Shown: positions 1 to 12,204 of the stretch, in pieces
How the letters are laid out: every line of letters starts with the position of its first letter
Position numbering within the stretch: the first letter of the stretch is position 1
Assembly: GCF_039555335.1 (NCBI RefSeq)
Contig: NC_092631.1
Location: 8,320,481-8,384,480, forward strand
Length of the DNA: 64,000 nt
From: Amphiura filiformis
Lineage: Eukaryota > Echinodermata > Ophiuroidea > Amphilepidida > Amphiuridae
Reading direction: 5' to 3'
The notes under the pieces: generated by a model
Database searches by the model: none
Seen by the model: only the letters and a program-made list of their open reading frames with translations
What the model was told of the DNA's origin: nothing
Program-made: the position numbers and the translations under genes

Positions 1-356
1 GTTTTTTCTGAAGTCGTTAACATTGCTATGCGTAGCCACCAATATCGTATTTTCTTATACTTAGCCTGAGTCCTTCGGCCATTCTCTCGAAAGTATTAAA
101 CATGACGGAACAAAATGGTCATGCGCGGTATTGAAGAACTAGTGGACTCGCCCTACTACCATGGAGATTTTTGCCATGAAGATATCGGGGTGATGTCGCT
201 ATGCGCTAGCCTGTTGTCAAGTTTTTGTAACCATATTTGGAATCAGCATAAAAATGCATTGAAGTGAGCACAAACAAGCCTATGCTGTTCAGTGGTGCTT
301 AAAGGGGGGGTAACCCTATCTATTTAGGATATGGATTGTCTTCCAACTTGCATACA
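1..356. other. Gene-free edge with a dispersed repeat fragment
   Basis: No coding exon is visible. Bases about 60-215 share words with about 36210-36360 (for example 'gccatgaagatatcgggg' and 'gtccttcggcc'), so both are fragments of one dispersed repeat family. Confidence 0.5.
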
Positions 357-981
357 ATTGAATATATGAATACAAAAGCCACCTAAGTCCATACTTTGGC
401 CAAATTGAGTTAAGCATGGGAAATTGTTGCTATACATAGGCCTGTCATATGCATGAAAGAACAACTCAAATTCATCCTCTGTGTCTATTGGGCATGTGAA
501 AAATAGCATGTATGAAAGAATCACCCAATTCCATGATTTGAGTCTTGTAACACATTGATTGAAATCCAGTATGTATAAAAGTCCACTTGTAACACATTCA
601 TTGCTAGAGAATGACTTTTGAACAAAAAATGGGTTTAATAAAGGAAAGTGTGTGGTTTATATTACATTGCAGAATGCTTATCAACATTATAAATACCTGT
701 GTGCTTTATTTTGTATTATCTTACTAGTGGTAATCTCATTCTAACATTGTTGTCTTTGTATATGATTCAAAAACCACCTAAGTCCAAAATTTAAAATGAA
801 CCCTACGAAGTCCCTGAAATGCTAATCGTCATACCTAATACAGGTTAATCCACTCATTTGCACGTAAAACTTACCATATTGACCAGGTAAATCTAACTGA
901 AGGAATTAAAATGATACAGGTTTTTCTCTCAAAATAACTTCGCATGGACTTAGGTGGCTTTTGTATTCATGTATTCAATTT
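357..981. repeat. Foldback element with about 37-bp terminal inverted repeats
   Basis: The left arm at 357-393 (containing 'gccacctaagtcca') returns in reverse complement at 945-981. A third, partial copy of the same word lies near 770. The interior has no convincing coding capacity. The structure fits a non-autonomous DNA transposon (MITE); the superfamily is unclear because no clean target duplication is visible. Confidence 0.6.
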
Positions 982-1890
982 CAAATATCGCTCCCTTTAT
1001 GCATCTATGTGAGAAAACGAGAACATTTTTAGCGTAAATGTGAATAATTAGCACAATTAGCAAGCCAATACGTTGGTACGCGTGAATTGCATTATGGTCC
1101 GGCCTCTAGACGCAACACTTTCATGACAGTGCTGTATGCCTGTTGAATGCTTTCCCATACCACTACGCCCATCATTCTGGGGACAAAATATCTCATTCTT
1201 TTTATTCTAATTCGACCCTGAAATATTTCCTTTTAATTTTGTGTATATTATTTGTGTACATTTCACATCGACAGCATCATCCCCCCGATCTTTTTCATTT
1301 TTGGTGAGTTTTGGTATTATTTAATACATTATATTTTTCTCATTACCATCCTGAAATTTGACGATCCAAATCAATGTATTTCCGGAGATATCAAGGAAAA
1401 ACAGGCTAATTATGGTATACCACTTTTTGATTCTGGGTAGGAAAGAATGAATCCGTGAATTTGGTCCATTTTACTCCCATACCGTTCGATTTCGATCAGT
1501 TTTACTCCGCATGAAATATAGGTCCAAAATAAAAGAGGGCGCTATAATAATATTACTCTTAAAACAAAAATAAAAAAATAGATAATGGGCGAAATAAATA
1601 AAATGCAAGACCTTATATTGTCAAGAATGATACGAGGAACATGAAAAAAAAAATGAAATGGCATGCCCCTACTACAAAATTAATTAATTAATTATTTAAT
1701 TAATTAATTAATTAATTAAGAATAAAATAAAGAAAAATATTTTATTTCATAAAAGAAAATACGGCCCTTTAAGATAGCTCTTGCTATTTTGAGAAAGTAT
1801 CTCAAAACTTGTATTTTTTACGCACGTGGATCCTGGGCTATGTTTCTCTACCGGAAGTAAGTTTGTACCTAAATTCCTGCCTTCCTTCAA
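982..1890. other. Gene-free stretch with (TTAA)n microsatellite
   Basis: No exon with plausible splice signals is seen. A simple (TTAA)n tract runs from about 1677 to 1720. Confidence 0.5.
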
Positions 1891-2060
1891 TGTAATATGC
1901 GTATTACAAAACAAGAGATACTAGAGAGATTGCGATTTCCAAACGTAGCATCGAACGAACGTGGAATCTATTCAAAATTCCGTCACAGAGGAGTGGTTTT
2001 GAATAGATTGGAAATCGCAATCTCTCTACTACTTCTTGTATATTATTGCAATACGCATAA
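1891..2060. repeat. Hairpin repeat, copy 1 (internally deleted)
   Basis: The words 'agagagattgcgatttcc' and 'atgcgtatta' on the left are mirrored in reverse complement on the right near 2020-2055. The same core occurs at 3771-3903, where both arms are fuller. It is a small MITE-like palindrome. Apparent open frames through it are by-products of the repeat. Confidence 0.6.
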
Positions 2061-2430
2061 TTTACTTCAGGAGGAAAAACTCAGGATCTCGTTAATATTA
2101 GATTTATTATTTACTAGCGGGACACCTAGCTGAGTAAATGGGAGCATTTGGTTACACTCAGAACACAAGTAGTTTTTGTTCTTACCCATCTTCTTTGTAA
2201 ACCTTGCACCTCATTTGGGATGTATCATGACCATGTATCTGCCCGACAAATCTGGGATGGTCACTTTCAAGATCTTCAGCAAATTTGGGGAAAGTGCAAC
2301 ACTTACTAATCTCTGGTTCAGCATAAGCACTACAGAATTAGAAAATAAACATTATAAATCAGAATTAGATAATAAATATTATAAATCATTACAAAATTTA
2401 CGAGTGGATCATACGTAGTAGTAGATAAAA

Positions 2431-2680
2431 TGAATTAGAGTTTTAACTTCAACACTACACTATTTTGCGCTCACCAGGAACGTTTTCACTAGTCCGACTA
2501 GCGTCTTCAGCAGATGGTGATGCTGTGATGATATCATATGACGTCATCAGTGAGAGATATCCCGATTATAGACAAGATATCATCACAGCATCACCATCTG
2601 CTGAAGACGCTAATCGGACTAGTGAAAACGTTCCAGGTGAACACAAAATAGTGTAGTGTTGAAGTTAAAACTTTAATTCA
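2431..2680. repeat. Long near-perfect inverted repeat (about 105-bp arms)
   Basis: The arm at 2431-2535 is mirrored at 2575-2680 with only about five differences by eye, leaving a loop of roughly 40 bp. It includes 'cttcagcagatggtgatgct' and its complement. Such high arm identity implies a recent foldback element or a hairpin whose transcript would be almost fully double-stranded. No coding function is proposed. Confidence 0.75.
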
Positions 2681-2689
2681 CTACAAAAT

Positions 2690-3770
2690 TAAGTGATAAT
2701 TTTTAATATTTAAATAATAATTATATTACATTTATATATAAATTGTTTAGTGGGTCACGTGACACATTTGACCCACTAAAATGAGTTAGTTGACTCACTT
2801 TATGTGTCATTTGACTCACAAAATAGTAAAGAGGGTCACTAGGCGGACAAAAATGAATACTAACGTAAGTGAGTCACATGACCCACATAAGTTTTCTTAT
2901 GTGGGTCAGCATTTCCGCCAAAATTTCCCATCTTTTCACATTACGTGATCCTCCGCTATTTTTGTTTTGTGTGTTTGGTCATCTTGAATGCAGTCGCGGT
3001 GATTGTAGACACCAGAATTTATATTTATTCAATCACTGGCATGTTTAATGACATCTGACCCTATTACCGCAGTAAACTATGCTGTATCTTTGTAAGCTTA
3101 CAGTAAGCTTAACTCGGTTTCCACTTGAGGAAGCGTACTGATATTAGTAGTTCAGCTGTATACTGAACATAAAGCTCTACCTTGCTGATCTATATTGAAC
3201 ACCCACAAGTGAGAACATTCTTGAAGAAAATGATGATATTGATGTCCGTAATCACACACACCCCCTGCAGCCAATTAAACACACCAAACACAATGGTGCC
3301 TGGTGGGAAATTTAGCCTCGCTTTCAAATTCGGACTGGACCCATTGCCATATATTTCATTCTAGCACCTATAATGCGTGTAGCTCGCCGATCGTATTATT
3401 ACCATGATTGGCGGAGCCTCACGCAGCTGGGATGTACAAACAAGACGTAAGACGAATAACGATATGCACACAGTTTATATGTCAAAACGTAAGACGAACA
3501 GCGATATGCACACAGTTATACGTCACTGATTCAATGATACGCGATGTGTTTAGCCATCACTCGATCACTTAAGGCTTAGACTTTCACGTGGTATTTTGGT
3601 ACACCACTGGGCATTACAATCATGCAAAAATTCGAGAAAAAAATGAGGGCGTCGCTGTGGAGCAAATCTCACATTATAGTTTTAAGTGTTATGTTGCGGT
3701 GAGTGATCTGATCTCGTCGCGTAAGCCGCAAGGTGAAACACTTATCTGGTTTTGGTAGTCTTATTCAAAG
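2690..3770. other. Gene-poor stretch with short repeats
   Basis: At 2740-2910 there are several 'gggtca' and 'tgactcac' words arranged as an imperfect palindrome. At about 3440-3530 a unit of roughly 45 bp ('cgtaagacgaa...cgatatgcacacag') is present twice in tandem. A candidate terminal coding exon of the upstream-starting gene at 3912-5507 could lie at 3275-3299, but this is weak. Confidence 0.4.
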
Positions 3771-3903
3771 TAGAGAGATTGCGATTTCCAAACGTAGCAT
3801 CGAATGTACGTGGGATCTATTCAAAATCCCGTCGCAGTAGAGCGGTTTTGAATAGATTCCACGTACGTTCGATACGTACGTTTGGAAATCGCAATCGATC
3901 TAT
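3771..3903. repeat. Hairpin repeat, copy 2
   Basis: This is the fuller copy of the palindrome at 1891-2060. Both arms contain 'gcgatttccaaacgta' and 'gaatagatt' or their complements. Its right edge lies within about 10 bp of the 5' splice site at 3910-3911 (minus strand), so it sits just inside an intron of the neighbouring secreted-protein gene. Confidence 0.65.
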
Positions 3904-3911
3904 TATCTTAC

Positions 3912-4034
3912 CTCATAAGCCGTATACACACCGTGCAGCCGGTATCACGGTGGTACTCACATACCAGGTTCCCTACCTCGGGAGTAGGAGGCTTGATATT
4001 AGTGCAGGTGTCTGCTCCGCAAGAACAAACATGC
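3912..4034 (-). CDS. Exon 2 (Cys-rich) of the GQK-rich secreted protein
   Basis: It has a pyrimidine-rich acceptor, length 123 bp (a multiple of three, phase 2 at both ends) and a frame encoding HVCSC, ADTCT, VCEYH and TGCTVC. The even spacing of six cysteines suggests a small disulfide-bonded module, somewhat like a VWC fragment, but too short to name. Confidence 0.55.
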
Positions 4035-5507
4035 CTGTGGAAAGAACAAAGGATTTGAACTTTTACGTTTAGAGTAGAATCTTAGAATAAGAAAATGTTA
4101 ATGATAATATTTCCTACTTTTCTTCCAAACCTTACGATTTAAAGGAATTGGCAATAATGCTCAATACGCAATCGAGAACAAATAATGCAATTTCAAAGCT
4201 ATAGGTAGGGCTGTTGTTGAGTAGAATTTTCATTGTCAACAATCATCAAATCTCAAGATCCGACGTCGACAAGTTGTCGACCCGTGTTGTCGACAAAGCA
4301 ATACCTCAATAAAATATTACTTATTGCTTATAAGCATCAGAATACTGGGATTGCGATGGAAAGATAATGCACTACTTCATGACTTACGAATGAAAATAGA
4401 AGACTGATGCAGTTAATTCATGGTAAATAATGGCGATGTTAAGCTTATCTGTAATATTCTTCAATGACTAGATTTTGTCCACACTTGGTCCATTCTTGTC
4501 GACAATCAGGAAACTTGCTTTGTAGAAAGCTAGCAGACGTTGAATTTACATCAATCACCTACCTCACTCAAGTGTAAATGTTTTCTCCATTGTCTTATGA
4601 TTTCACAATATACTTACGTGTCGTGTTGTATTGGCGGGAAACCATGTCCTCCTTGCGTTGGTACGTGACCTTGTCCACCGTGTCCGCCCTGACCTCTCCC
4701 TCCGTAACCTCCTTGCTTTGATTGTTGACCTTTGCGACCGTCTGCTTTCTGCTTCATTGGGTGACCCTTTATGAAATTTCCTCTCTGCCCCGGGTGAAAC
4801 CCATGTCCATCGTACACGAATTCATCCAGTACGGGTGGGTGACCTTGTCCGCGTTGTCCTGTCTGCATTTTCTGGTGAACTTGTGGGCCACTCCATGGTT
4901 TGTGCTCTCCTTGAGTCGGGTTTTTCTTGCCGCCTGCATGTCCGCCTTGGTAAGCTGGGCGAAGTTTTTTCAACTTCATTGGTTCTTTCATTAACTTAAG
5001 TTTGGCGTCCATTATACCTGCACCGATTCCTTTAATCTTTCCTGTGAGCGGTGAGTAAAGTTGTCCACCGTGTTTCCCGTCCATTGGTAGTTGACCATTC
5101 CCGTCATTCTTCTTTGGTGGATAACCTTGTCTACCGCGTCCTTTCTGCTTTGGTGGGTGACTTTGTCTGCCTTGTCCTCCCTGCTTAGGATACCCATATT
5201 CACCATACCCGTGTCCATCCTTTGCGAGTGGATGACCCTGTCCGCCTTGTCCTTTTTGCATTGGTGGATGAACTCGCACGCCGTCCCATGGTTTTTGTTG
5301 TCCTCCTTGCTGCGGTTTAACCTTGCCGGTTGCATACCCACTTGGACGTTCTCTTCTAAACTTCAATGGCTCTTTTGCGATCTTACGTTTGTCACCTTTC
5401 TGTTTTCCTTGTTTAGTCTTTTCTGCGAATGGTCCAGCAGAAACAAAGGCATCGAAGACACATAGCCCGATAACAGCAAGAAGGAGTAGCTTAACAGCCA
5501 ACTTCAT
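3912..5507 (-). CDS. Secreted Gly/Gln/Lys/His-rich protein with Cys-rich second exon (partial gene model)
   Basis: I do not recognise the family. Exon 1 (4618-5507) starts at the ATG at 5505-5507 and opens with a classical signal peptide: MKLAV, a Leu-rich core and an AGP-type cleavage region around residue 24. About 270 residues of low-complexity Gly, Gln, Lys, His and Pro follow. The frame meets a stop inside a strong donor (CAC|GTAAGTA), so the gene almost certainly splices on. Exon 2 (3912-4034) has acceptor 'ttctttccacag' and donor ATGAG|GTAAGA, is in the matching phase (2), and adds about 41 residues with six cysteines, including CSC and GCTVC. Exon 1 contains a twofold duplication: a K-EP-K block, KPW, VH and GQ-GQGHP recur in the same order. 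The composition resembles secreted matrix, adhesive or mucus proteins, but this is inference. The 3' end is unresolved; a short terminal exon at 3275-3299 is possible. Confidence 0.7.
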
Positions 5508-5531
5508 ATTGGTGGTAGCAGTTGTCCTCAA

Positions 5532-6792
5532 ATTACTTTAAGAATAATTTCTTGTTCAGTAACAAAAAGCTACTGGTGCACTGAAATGCTTGATGACGAC
5601 TAAAGTAATAATTGTTTTCACTATAAGTTTATGGACAAAACAAAGATCCACTAATGAGACAATTTGTATTTAAATAATTATCGAGAGCAAATGAACCAAA
5701 ATGATACGTCCAATAAACGTGGAGGTTTGGATACGTTTTAATAAACAAAATTTCGTCAGGTTTGTCAATGTAAAACAACGTGATACCAGTAAACAATGAT
5801 CATAATTGGCAATCTTGATCTGACAATCTTCCATAGTATAGTTTGAGTTAATGGTACATGTATAAGTGATTTGTTTTGAAACAATAATAATTATATATGA
5901 TAATTAATGAGTGTGTCGTATTATGAAGACTATATTTCATAACTGAAGGGAAAGATGATATTATGATTAAAATTTATTTGGCATGTTAAACATAAGAGTA
6001 TAAAAGAAGCAACAAACACAAAAAATAAACAAAAAACAACTAAACTCACTCTGCACCCCCACATGGGATGTGTAGGGGTGGGTGGGTGGAATGTAAAAGG
6101 CTGTGCTATCTGCACAATGTAATAGTCCAATACATTCCCATAACAATTGTGCAAATCATGTTAAATTCGCCATATTTGGCAGATATACAGTACTTATAGC
6201 GCTTATTATTATTAACTTTTACACAGAGGTCAAGTTCAAAATTGCTCGGTCTTGGTTTAAAACACAAGCAATGTGTTCCATTAGTCATAAGGATTCAGAA
6301 AAAATATAGTTTGACCCATCTACGACGAACGGTTATGGAGTTAATTTTGGCACCGCATGGAGCAAAATTGATAAAAATCGTTGAAAATAGTCCCAAATTA
6401 ATATTGGCCTTTCCATAATAACTCAGAAAGATAATAGTTTGTGCTATGTAGGATGTTTCGTTACCCCAGTAACACATCAAAATCGATACCTTATTGAGTC
6501 GCATTGAGGTCTATTGAATCAATTTGACCGTGACAAATTGTTGTGTTACCTGGATAAAAAACACCCAAGATAGTTAAAACTATCATTTTTCTGATTTCTT
6601 GCAACAAGACAAATAATTTGAGGCCAGTTTCATCAAAATCAGAGCAAATTTCATTTTCGCCTCCAGCGGGGGCAAAATTGGGCCTACGTCACACTGTTAC
6701 TCTTTTGCCCATAACTCCATAACCGTACATCATAGATAGATTTCTGACTCCTTATTACCAGAGGATTACGTACGACGGTGTGCGTTGTGAAC
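5532..6792. other. Promoter side and intergenic stretch, no gene seen
   Basis: This lies upstream of the secreted-protein gene. It is AT-rich sequence without exon-like frames or strong repeats. No TATA box or other core promoter element can be assigned with confidence. Confidence 0.4.
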
Positions 6793-7101
6793 CCGGCCCC
6801 CGCACTCCGTGCATCCGCGGGTATTCATGCTTGTCGGTGAACTTTAAAAACACCCCCATTTGCATCTCATTTCGACTATACCCCTATTTTCGCTTAAACG
6901 CGAACGATATTTCTAATATACCCTTTTCTGGCAGAAACGCGTAGGCTGCTCGATGAAAATACCATTTTTTTCAATTTCGCGAACACGTGGTTTGAAAAAA
7001 CACCCCTTTTTTGTGTGTTTCTTCGTCTGAAAACACCCCTTATTTCGCGAAATTTTCGACGAGCATGAATACCCGCGGATGCACGGAGTGCGGGGCCGGG
7101 G
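6793..7101. mobile_element. hAT-like MITE with 8-bp target duplication
   Basis: The terminal inverted repeats of about 35 bp contain 'cgcactccgtgcatccgcgg'. They are flanked by TTGTGAAC on the left (6785-6792) and TTTTGAAC on the right (7102-7109), an 8-bp duplication with one mismatch, as expected for hAT elements. The interior holds several 'aacacccct' words and no transposase. Confidence 0.75.
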
Positions 7102-7908
7102 TTTTGAACAGGTCTGAGTAGTTTTGAACTTGACCTTCTGTGCAAGTTCAAGGACCTTTTTCTACTAGAATGAGGGTACTGTTAAATTGTCTCCACAGCC
7201 TAGATTAATTAGCACTAAAGTACTATTCATCTGCCAAATATGACAACTTTAACATGATTTGCACGATTGTAGTGCATGTAAACTGAAATCAATTGCACTA
7301 TGTGAGTATAACGTTAATTGTGAGGTTATTTCATTTGTGACATCGACATGATAATGTCTATTTTCCTGATTCAGAAATGCCTTTTGAGGAAGAATTTGAG
7401 AATAGTGTTTGAACATGTGGAAATGTGAATGTGGACGTGGAAGTACACTTCAGGGTACACATCACATAAGTGCCGACACATTCCAACCGAGGACGTCATT
7501 GGTTGTCAGAACCACTACTATTTCCATGCCAGAACCAACCACTAGGCATAGCTATAGGCATAATAAGCACGTAACGTAACTGGGATTTTTTCCAGGGGGG
7601 GGGGGGCAAGCCTGTATGGGGCGGGGGCCTAAATCCACCAAAAAATGGGGATAGGTGCGGGTGGTGCGACGCACCCCCATCGAAAAGATAATAATCGTAT
7701 GGTATTGCATATCATAGATATGGATTCCCCATCTCTCTTCCCCTCCTCTCCTCCCAAATAGGCAATTTTTGCCATGGGGAAATTGCCCTGTCCCCCGGCA
7801 GCTACGCCACTGTTTGCCGTATATTATAGGAGTATGGTTCTTGCTTGGATAGTAAAAAGCCTGAGACGTTCACGGTTTGGTTAATAAAAATCAGTGCATG
7901 GACCCATA

Positions 7909-8190
7909 ACGAGGGCTTAGATCCAGAAGTATAATAGCTATGTCCATTTGTTTTCTCAATTACATGTTACTCATTCCGGTAACAAATGGACGGTTAATTC
8001 TGCCCTCCATAACAAAATGTCAGTGACTTTTTTGGTATCACTTGCGTCTAAATAACTGTTTAAGTGACCATGCAAAGTCACTTTGATCTATTATGGAGGG
8101 CATAATTAACCGCACATTTGTTGCCGAAATGAGTAACATGTAATTGAGAAAAAAATGGACATAGCTACTTCTGGCTCTAAGCCCTCGATA
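7909..8190. mobile_element. Palindromic MITE
   Basis: Left words 'cgagggcttag', 'atagctatgtcca' and 'attacatgttactcatt' return in reverse order and complement between 8080 and 8190. It has no coding capacity and no clear target duplication. Confidence 0.65.
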
Positions 8191-9000
8191 AGTAGAGGCG
8201 GGGGTGTCTGTGCAAGCAAATGAGACAACTTCCCTGGTCTATGTAAGTCAAAGTGTGGGGTGGATGGGGGTGCGTTAGCTCGCAAGTGTGCGAACGTGTT
8301 TGATATTTAAAATTCCTCTGCATGAAAAAAATCATATTAATATACTATTTTGTCTCTATACAAAACGTAATTTCAAGCATTTTAAATCAAACACATTTCT
8401 ATATTATGCACGCACCCTTAAGGCGAGAATTGTTGTGACGCAAATCAATTTGACCACGCTTAATTTGACGCAGGTAATGACGAGGCGCCCTGCGTGGCTT
8501 GGCGCATTGTTCTTTTACACTTGATTAATATCAAAATATACAGATTTTCAAACAAAACATCATTAATTTTGTCCTATTTACACGTGATTGAAAGTGCTGC
8601 AATCCATGAAATCACAAATGAAAAATAACTCATTTTTATGTTAAAATATTTTTGAAAATTTGTATTGTGAAAAGTTTATGAATTAGTTCAACAATATTTT
8701 AATTATGTGCATATGAGAAAGGTTTTGAAATATGTCATGTATACGCTCTAATTTCACATTCTTCATTTTTTGGACTTCGTTTTGATGAGATATATTGTTC
8801 ATTTTGACTAGGTATATTATCATGGACCCCGGAGGTCTTCTTCGTGTATTTATTAATTAAAGCCTTAATATACGATTTCGGTCAAATTTTAATTTGGCAC
8901 ATTCTTTGCGAAATATTAGATGGTATAAAGTCATGAAAACAAGTTTGGAATACTTTTTGCATGCATTTGGGGGAAAGACACTCCGATATTTTGACAGTGA
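8191..9000. other. AT-rich stretch, no gene seen
   Basis: No exon with supporting splice signals or recognisable domain was found. The open frame near 8288-8524 has no domain content and begins in AT-rich intergenic sequence. Confidence 0.4.
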
Positions 9001-9625
9001 TTAAGGGATCTTGAATGAGCGTTTTGAGCGTTTCGACAGTATTTTTGTGGGACATGAGAGCAAATCAGACCTATCGAATTGCATTCTGAATACGAAGAAA
9101 TTCACGATATAATACAAATTTTATGACAAATTATTAAAATTTTGATATTTTTCACATTTTTGATATATAACAGTCCTCAAAGTAAATTTTATAAATCTAA
9201 TGATATATTCTTAAAGTGTATGTAGCTAGGAGGAAAAGCCGACGATCAGTTGAAAATGTTGACCTTTCATATTGAAGATATGGATTTTTTTCCCAAAAAG
9301 ACCTATTTTTTTGAGTTTTGAAAAAAAAAATTCACATCTTCAATACGAAAGGTCAAAATTTTCAATTGATCGTCGGCTTTTCATCCCACACATACACTTT
9401 AAGTATAAATCATCAGATTTATAAAGTTTACTTCGAGTACTGTTAAATATCAAAATATCAATTTTTAATCATTTGCCATAAAATGTGTATTACATTGCGA
9501 ATTTCAAAAATCTAAATTATTTGATATCAGAAGGACATTCTTCGTATTCAGAATGCAATTCGATATGTCTGATGTGCTCTAATGTCCCACAATAAGTACT
9601 GTCCAAACGTTCATACCCCAGCCCA
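9001..9625. mobile_element. Foldback MITE, family F1 copy 1
   Basis: The whole element is a palindrome centred near 9310. Words such as 'tcgaattgcattctgaatac', 'gaaaagccgacgatca' and 'gacctttc' recur in complement on the other arm. Related copies are at 63071-63736 (full) and 41755-42150 (partial), plus a scrap near 13890-13935. Confidence 0.75.
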
Positions 9626-10334
9626 TGTACATTCATTGGTACATGGATATTTAAAAAATAAAGGGGTTTTTAGGTGACACGATCTAAAAAAAGGTAGGGG
9701 TCCTGCATAAGTGAAAGAAAAACATGAAAAATCTTTTATTCTTTTGTTCTGAAAACTTTGATGTTAAGCATAAGTGCGAATTTGGGAAAAAGTGGCCCAA
9801 CTCGTGCGATTAAGTAAAATCTGGCAAATCTAGGAAAGACACTATACAGTTAGCCAGGATTTTACTGATTCTGATGCATATCACATTTGCGCCATGGCCC
9901 CTTTTATTTTGTTCTGAAAATCAAAAATGCAATTGCTAATTATGAAAGTCGATTTTATGAAATGCAAGCTTGATATGCGCGAAAATGTCAAAACTGGCCC
10001 AACTTGTTTTCTGGACGATTTAGTTAATTGAGCATAGTGTCTGAGTCCGAACTAGTAAAGAAACCAAGTAAAGATGTTACTGATTCCACTGTATATAACA
10101 TTGTTGCCATGATCTCTTTTATTTTTTTCTGAGAAGCGAAATTACAATTGTATAATTGTTACTGTCCGTACAGTCCGTATAAATCACGTTATAACCAAGA
10201 TCATGTCATGAAGGTGACAAATATTCAAAACTTTTGTCCATGAAGTGCAAAATTTACTCAATATTATTGTTGGTTTCTCAAAAGGTGGTGAATCACGATC
10301 CATTTTTTAAGGAGTTGTAATAAACGGGGGAGTT
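9626..10334. other. Intergenic, no gene seen
   Basis: AT-rich sequence with a few repeated words ('ttctgaaaa', 'ggcccaact') but no supportable feature. Confidence 0.35.
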
Positions 10335-10406
10335 ACAAGTTTGTTCATAGTCAGTAGTCGATGTTTTTGAAGATATTGGCCGAAAAAAGCTTAAAATTAG
10401 CACCTT

Positions 10407-10945
10407 CACTGCAAAAAGCGTGTTTAGGAATTAAACACTTTTCTTGCACCACATTCTAAACATGCTTGATTCCTAAACCCTATAGTGGCAGCCAGCCCTG
10501 ATATATAGCTACTAACCGCTCCATCTCGGGGGCACTTGACGTGATGGGGGTGTGCAGACAGCGCACTGCAAAAAGTGTGTTTAGGAATAAACACTTTTCT
10601 AAACACTATCTTGCACCATGTTTTTAAACATGTTTAAATGCTACACATGTTTAGGAATTTGATGGGTATGTGTTTAGGAATTTTAACACATGATGTTTTG
10701 GAATTTGACATTGGTTTTTAGGAATAAAACACTTTTCTTGCACCACATTTCTAAACATGTTCGATTCCTAAACACCAATGTCTAAACACATTTCTAAACA
10801 TGTTTGATTCCTAAACACCAATGTCAAATTTCCTAACACAGCCCATCAAATTCCTAAACATGTGTAGCATTTAAACATGTTTAAAAACATGGTGCAAGAT
10901 AGTGTTTAGAAAAGTGTTTAATTCCTAAACACACTATTTGCAGTG
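10407..10945. mobile_element. CACTG-ended foldback MITE
   Basis: It begins CACTGCAAAAAG and ends with the complement, and most of the interior from 10564 on is palindromic, rich in 'tgtttaggaat' words. A second internal start (10564) suggests a nested or duplicated copy. A relative is at 18684-19006. The superfamily is uncertain. Confidence 0.7.
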
Positions 10946-11263
10946 TTGTGTCATTCATATTATGGTAATTTCGGAAACACGAGTAAATTTCAAGCTTGTC
11001 CACGAAATCGATATCCTGCACTGTTCATCTTGTTCATGATTGAATCACTTTTTTTTCTGCGAAAGTGCATCTTACAGAAACTTCGTAACTGGTGTTGATT
11101 TTAGCAATCGTGTTTATTCTGAAAATGAAGTTGGTTTGGGACTATGATAACCTATTCATTGCCAATGATCTAGGAAACCTCTATTTTGAACTTCATTTGA
11201 AATTCGAGCAGAAACTTTTATTTGCTTTTTTTCGCACCTAAATAAAATAAATCATCCCAGCAA

Positions 11264-11471
11264 CGTTTTACAGAAAAGGTTTAAATGTCGGGTTATATAA
11301 AGGCTATAAAAACATCTAAATAACATTCATAAAACATTTTTGAAAACGTGATGCAAAACATTCAACTGTTGACAAAATATTTTGCAAAAAAGTTTACCCA
11401 AAATATTTTACACTAATGTTTTAAAAACGTATTCATAATCTTTATATAACCCGACATTTTGTGTTTGCTGG
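11264..11471. mobile_element. CCCAGCAA-ended hairpin MITE, copy in unit A
   Basis: The ends CATCCCAGCAA and TTGCTGGGATG are inverted, and 'aatgtcgggttatata' is mirrored near the right end. The orthologous copy in unit B is 14988-15257. A further fragment begins at about 56327. Confidence 0.7.
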
Positions 11472-12204
11472 GATGTTGCTGAGCAGTCATTATACTGGTT
11501 TTTCCTACAAATTTACAACTAGTCAGTCGTGCTTGTTTTGCTCTGTGAGTTTATTGTGTCAGTTTTCCTGAGTCTAATATAATCATGAAAAAATTATGCT
11601 TTACACAGAATTTTGCTTTCAATTTCATTTTACAATATATTTTTAATCATTATTAGCATTTCGAAGTAAGACTAAACTCGTACTTGTTTCCTGGAAAGTG
11701 TACCACAGGCCACAGTTTAAGATGCCAGATGCAGTTAAATTACGTCATAATTTATATATAAATACGAAATGTCTCAAAATTTGGTTGAAAAGTATAGGTT
11801 TGAAGTGAAAATATTCCAATAATTGTTATTGATTTTTTTTAACGCATTTTGGGCATATTTTTTGTTCTAAATTGCTCAAATTAAGACCGAAATACGCTAA
11901 AATTGCTCCTATAAAATGCGTTTTATGTCCAGGAAACAAACTTTGTTTAGCCTTGCATCTTGTTTTAATATCACTCAAAAATTATGATGACATTTGATAA
12001 TAAATAAATACTAGTATCTTGTAATGTTTAAATGTCATTCATATTAAAATTTTTGAAATTTAAAAGTTTGGATCAGAGTCCGGGGATCAGAGTGCTTGAT
12101 ATCCTCTTCGTCTTGAACGACGACTTTCTGAAACACTCTGCGACTTCACTCTCTTAGTATTCAAAGCGGCCCAGATAGGCCTACTTTTCCTCCATCATCT
12201 ACTC

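Noticed and set aside
2740-2910. Repeated 'gggtcacgtgac'-type words as a regulatory cluster
   Set aside because: The words form an imperfect palindrome typical of a decayed foldback element, and no gene start lies nearby.
5012-5341. Second minus-strand frame, and plus-strand frames, over the secreted-protein gene
   Set aside because: Shadows of the long low-complexity exon in other frames, with no signal peptide or splice support.
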